DNA from: Allobosea sp. WAO
GTDB taxonomy: Bacteria > Pseudomonadota > Alphaproteobacteria > Rhizobiales > Beijerinckiaceae
Direction: 5' to 3'
Assembly (NCBI RefSeq): GCF_001509835.1
Contig: NZ_JXTJ01000006.1
Span: forward strand, 310,001-374,000
Length of the DNA: 64,000 nucleotides
Positions 63,009 to 64,000 of the stretch are shown in pieces. The first letter of the stretch is position 1. Every line of letters begins with the position of its first letter. Under the pieces are notes generated by a model. That model was given only the letters and a program-made list of their open reading frames with translations, ran no database searches and was not told where the DNA came from. The position numbers and the translations under genes were made by a program.

Positions 63009-64000
63009 AGCCGGCGGAAGGGGAGGTGGCCGTGCCGCACGTACCCGTCCTGATGGAGGAGGCGCTTGATGCGCTCGCGCTGAAGCCGAGCGGTCGTTAT
63101 CTCGACGGCACCTTCGGGGCCGGTGGCTATTCCCGCGCCCTGCTGACGCGCGAGCCGCAGGCGGAGCTTCTGGCGCTCGACCGCGATCCCAATGCCATTG
63201 CCGGTGGAGCCGATCTCGTCGCCGCCATGGCCGGGCGGCTGACCTTGGCGCAGGCGCGTTTCGGCGCTCTCGCTGAAGAAGCCGAGCGTTTCGGCATGAC
63301 GCCGCTCGACGGCGTGGTGCTCGACATCGGCGTCTCGTCGATGCAGCTCGATCAGGCCCAGCGCGGTTTCTCGTTCCGCTTCGACGGGCCGCTCGACATG
63401 CGCATGGAGGCCGATGGCCAAAGCGCCGCCGAGCTCGTCAACGAAGCCGACGAAGGCGTGCTCGCCAACATCATCTATCACTATGGCGAGGAACGGCGCT
63501 CGCGCGCCATCGCCCGCGCCATCGTCGAGGCACGCCGCAAGGCGCCGTTGACCACGACCAAGCAATTGGCCGATCTCGTCGCCGGCATCGTCCGTGCCGA
63601 TCCCAACGGCCCGCATCCGGCGACCCGTACCTTCCAGGCGCTCCGGATCGCGATCAACGACGAACTCGGCGAGCTCGTCCGGGCGCTGCATGCCGCGGAG
63701 GCCGCGCTGGCGCCCGGTGGGCGGCTCGCCGTCGTGACCTTTCACTCGCTCGAGGATCGCATCGTCAAGCAGTTCTTTGCGCAGCGCTCCGGGAAGGCTC
63801 CCGCCGCCTCGCGCCATGCGCCGAGTGCGGCGGTGCCGACGGCGACCTTCCGTCCCGTGATCAAGGGAGCGCTGGCGCCGTCCGAGGCAGAGATGCGCGC
63901 CAATCCGCGGGCCCGTTCAGCGAAGCTGCGCGCGGCCGAGCGCACCGAGGCCGCGACCCGCGCGCCCGACGCCGAGTTGGTCGCGCTCGCGGTCGTGCCC
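63005..64000 (+). CDS. rsmH: 16S rRNA (cytosine-1402 N4)-methyltransferase RsmH (3' end outside window)
   Basis: The frame is open for 332 codons from GTG 63005 to the window end. [31 protein letters not shown] (SAM motif), [34 protein letters not shown] and [14 protein letters not shown] are RsmH/MraW signatures. Most of the protein (usual ~310-340 residues) is present. It methylates C1402 of 16S rRNA. The start overlaps the mraZ stop by 4 bases. Confidence 0.95.
   Translation, partial: MKPAEGEVAVPHVPVLMEEALDALALKPSGRYLDGTFGAGGYSRALLTREPQAELLALDRDPNAIAGGADLVAAMAGRLTLAQARFGALAEEAERFGMTPLDGVVLDIGVSSMQLDQAQRGFSFRFDGPLDMRMEADGQSAAELVNEADEGVLANIIYHYGEERRSRAIARAIVEARRKAPLTTTKQLADLVAGIVRADPNGPHPATRTFQALRIAINDELGELVRALHAAEAALAPGGRLAVVTFHSLEDRIVKQFFAQRSGKAPAASRHAPSAAVPTATFRPVIKGALAPSEAEMRANPRARSAKLRAAERTEAATRAPDAELVALAVVP

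Overview
The window is a high-GC (visually around two thirds G+C) chromosome segment from an alphaproteobacterium, most likely Hyphomicrobiales. The gene style and a 93-bp dispersed repeat of the Bradyrhizobium/Bosea type (18003-18095) suggest Bosea or a close relative. This placement is inference; there is no 16S gene in the window. Almost all of it is ordinary chromosome. There is no phage, integrase, transposase, CRISPR array or tRNA gene. One short stretch of visibly lower GC (about 26.7-27.4 kb) holds an orphan WGR-like gene.

Region 1 (1-9.98 kb) is one chemotaxis cluster on the + strand. It reads: end of a chemoreceptor, a degenerate receiver protein, a STAS protein, cheY, cheA, cheW, a receptor with almost no periplasmic part, cheR, cheD, cheB and a second cheY. 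A strong hairpin terminator closes it. Region 2 (10-17 kb) starts with an exported glutathione-peroxidase-like protein. It then has a leftward run, fliK-like, flhB C-terminal-like and a CelD-type acetyltransferase (joined by 4-bp overlaps), followed by a nucleotide-sugar epimerase, mogA and manC. Region 3 (17-30 kb) is a set of small transcription units: aldo/keto reductase, DUF2000/AraC pair, an orphan Fis-type helix-turn-helix gene, TetR/SDR pair, acyltransferase, metallo-hydrolases, ettA, the WGR-like gene, and LysR next to a BASS transporter and DUF2891.

Region 4 (30-46 kb) holds lldD, a YitT protein, a GH3 beta-glucosidase, a cold-shock protein, a MOSC protein, an EamA/MocR pair, and the methionine-cycle unit sahR-metF-(coiled-coil gene)-metH behind a perfect palindrome. 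A LysR/MFS pair follows. Region 5 (46-58 kb) has a Na/Pi cotransporter, a VOC protein, a DHA2 efflux pump divergent from an XRE regulator with a repeated operator-like sequence, a PAS-GGDEF protein, a MacA/MacB-type tripartite export set whose adaptor carries an apparent Spy-like insertion, an AmiD-type amidase and a DjlA-like co-chaperone. Region 6 (58-64 kb) has a glycine-rich lipoprotein, a lytic transglycosylase, the RNase P RNA gene, a Tat-like metallo-hydrolase, ohr/ohrR with two overlapping operator palindromes, and the beginning of the division/cell-wall cluster (mraZ, rsmH, the latter cut by the window end).

Nothing in the window is clearly a new defence or mobile system. The less explained items are the degenerate receiver/STAS module in the che cluster, the FliK/FlhB-C/CelD overlap operon, the WGR-like orphan, the Spy-like insertion in the adaptor, and several well-formed operator arrays.
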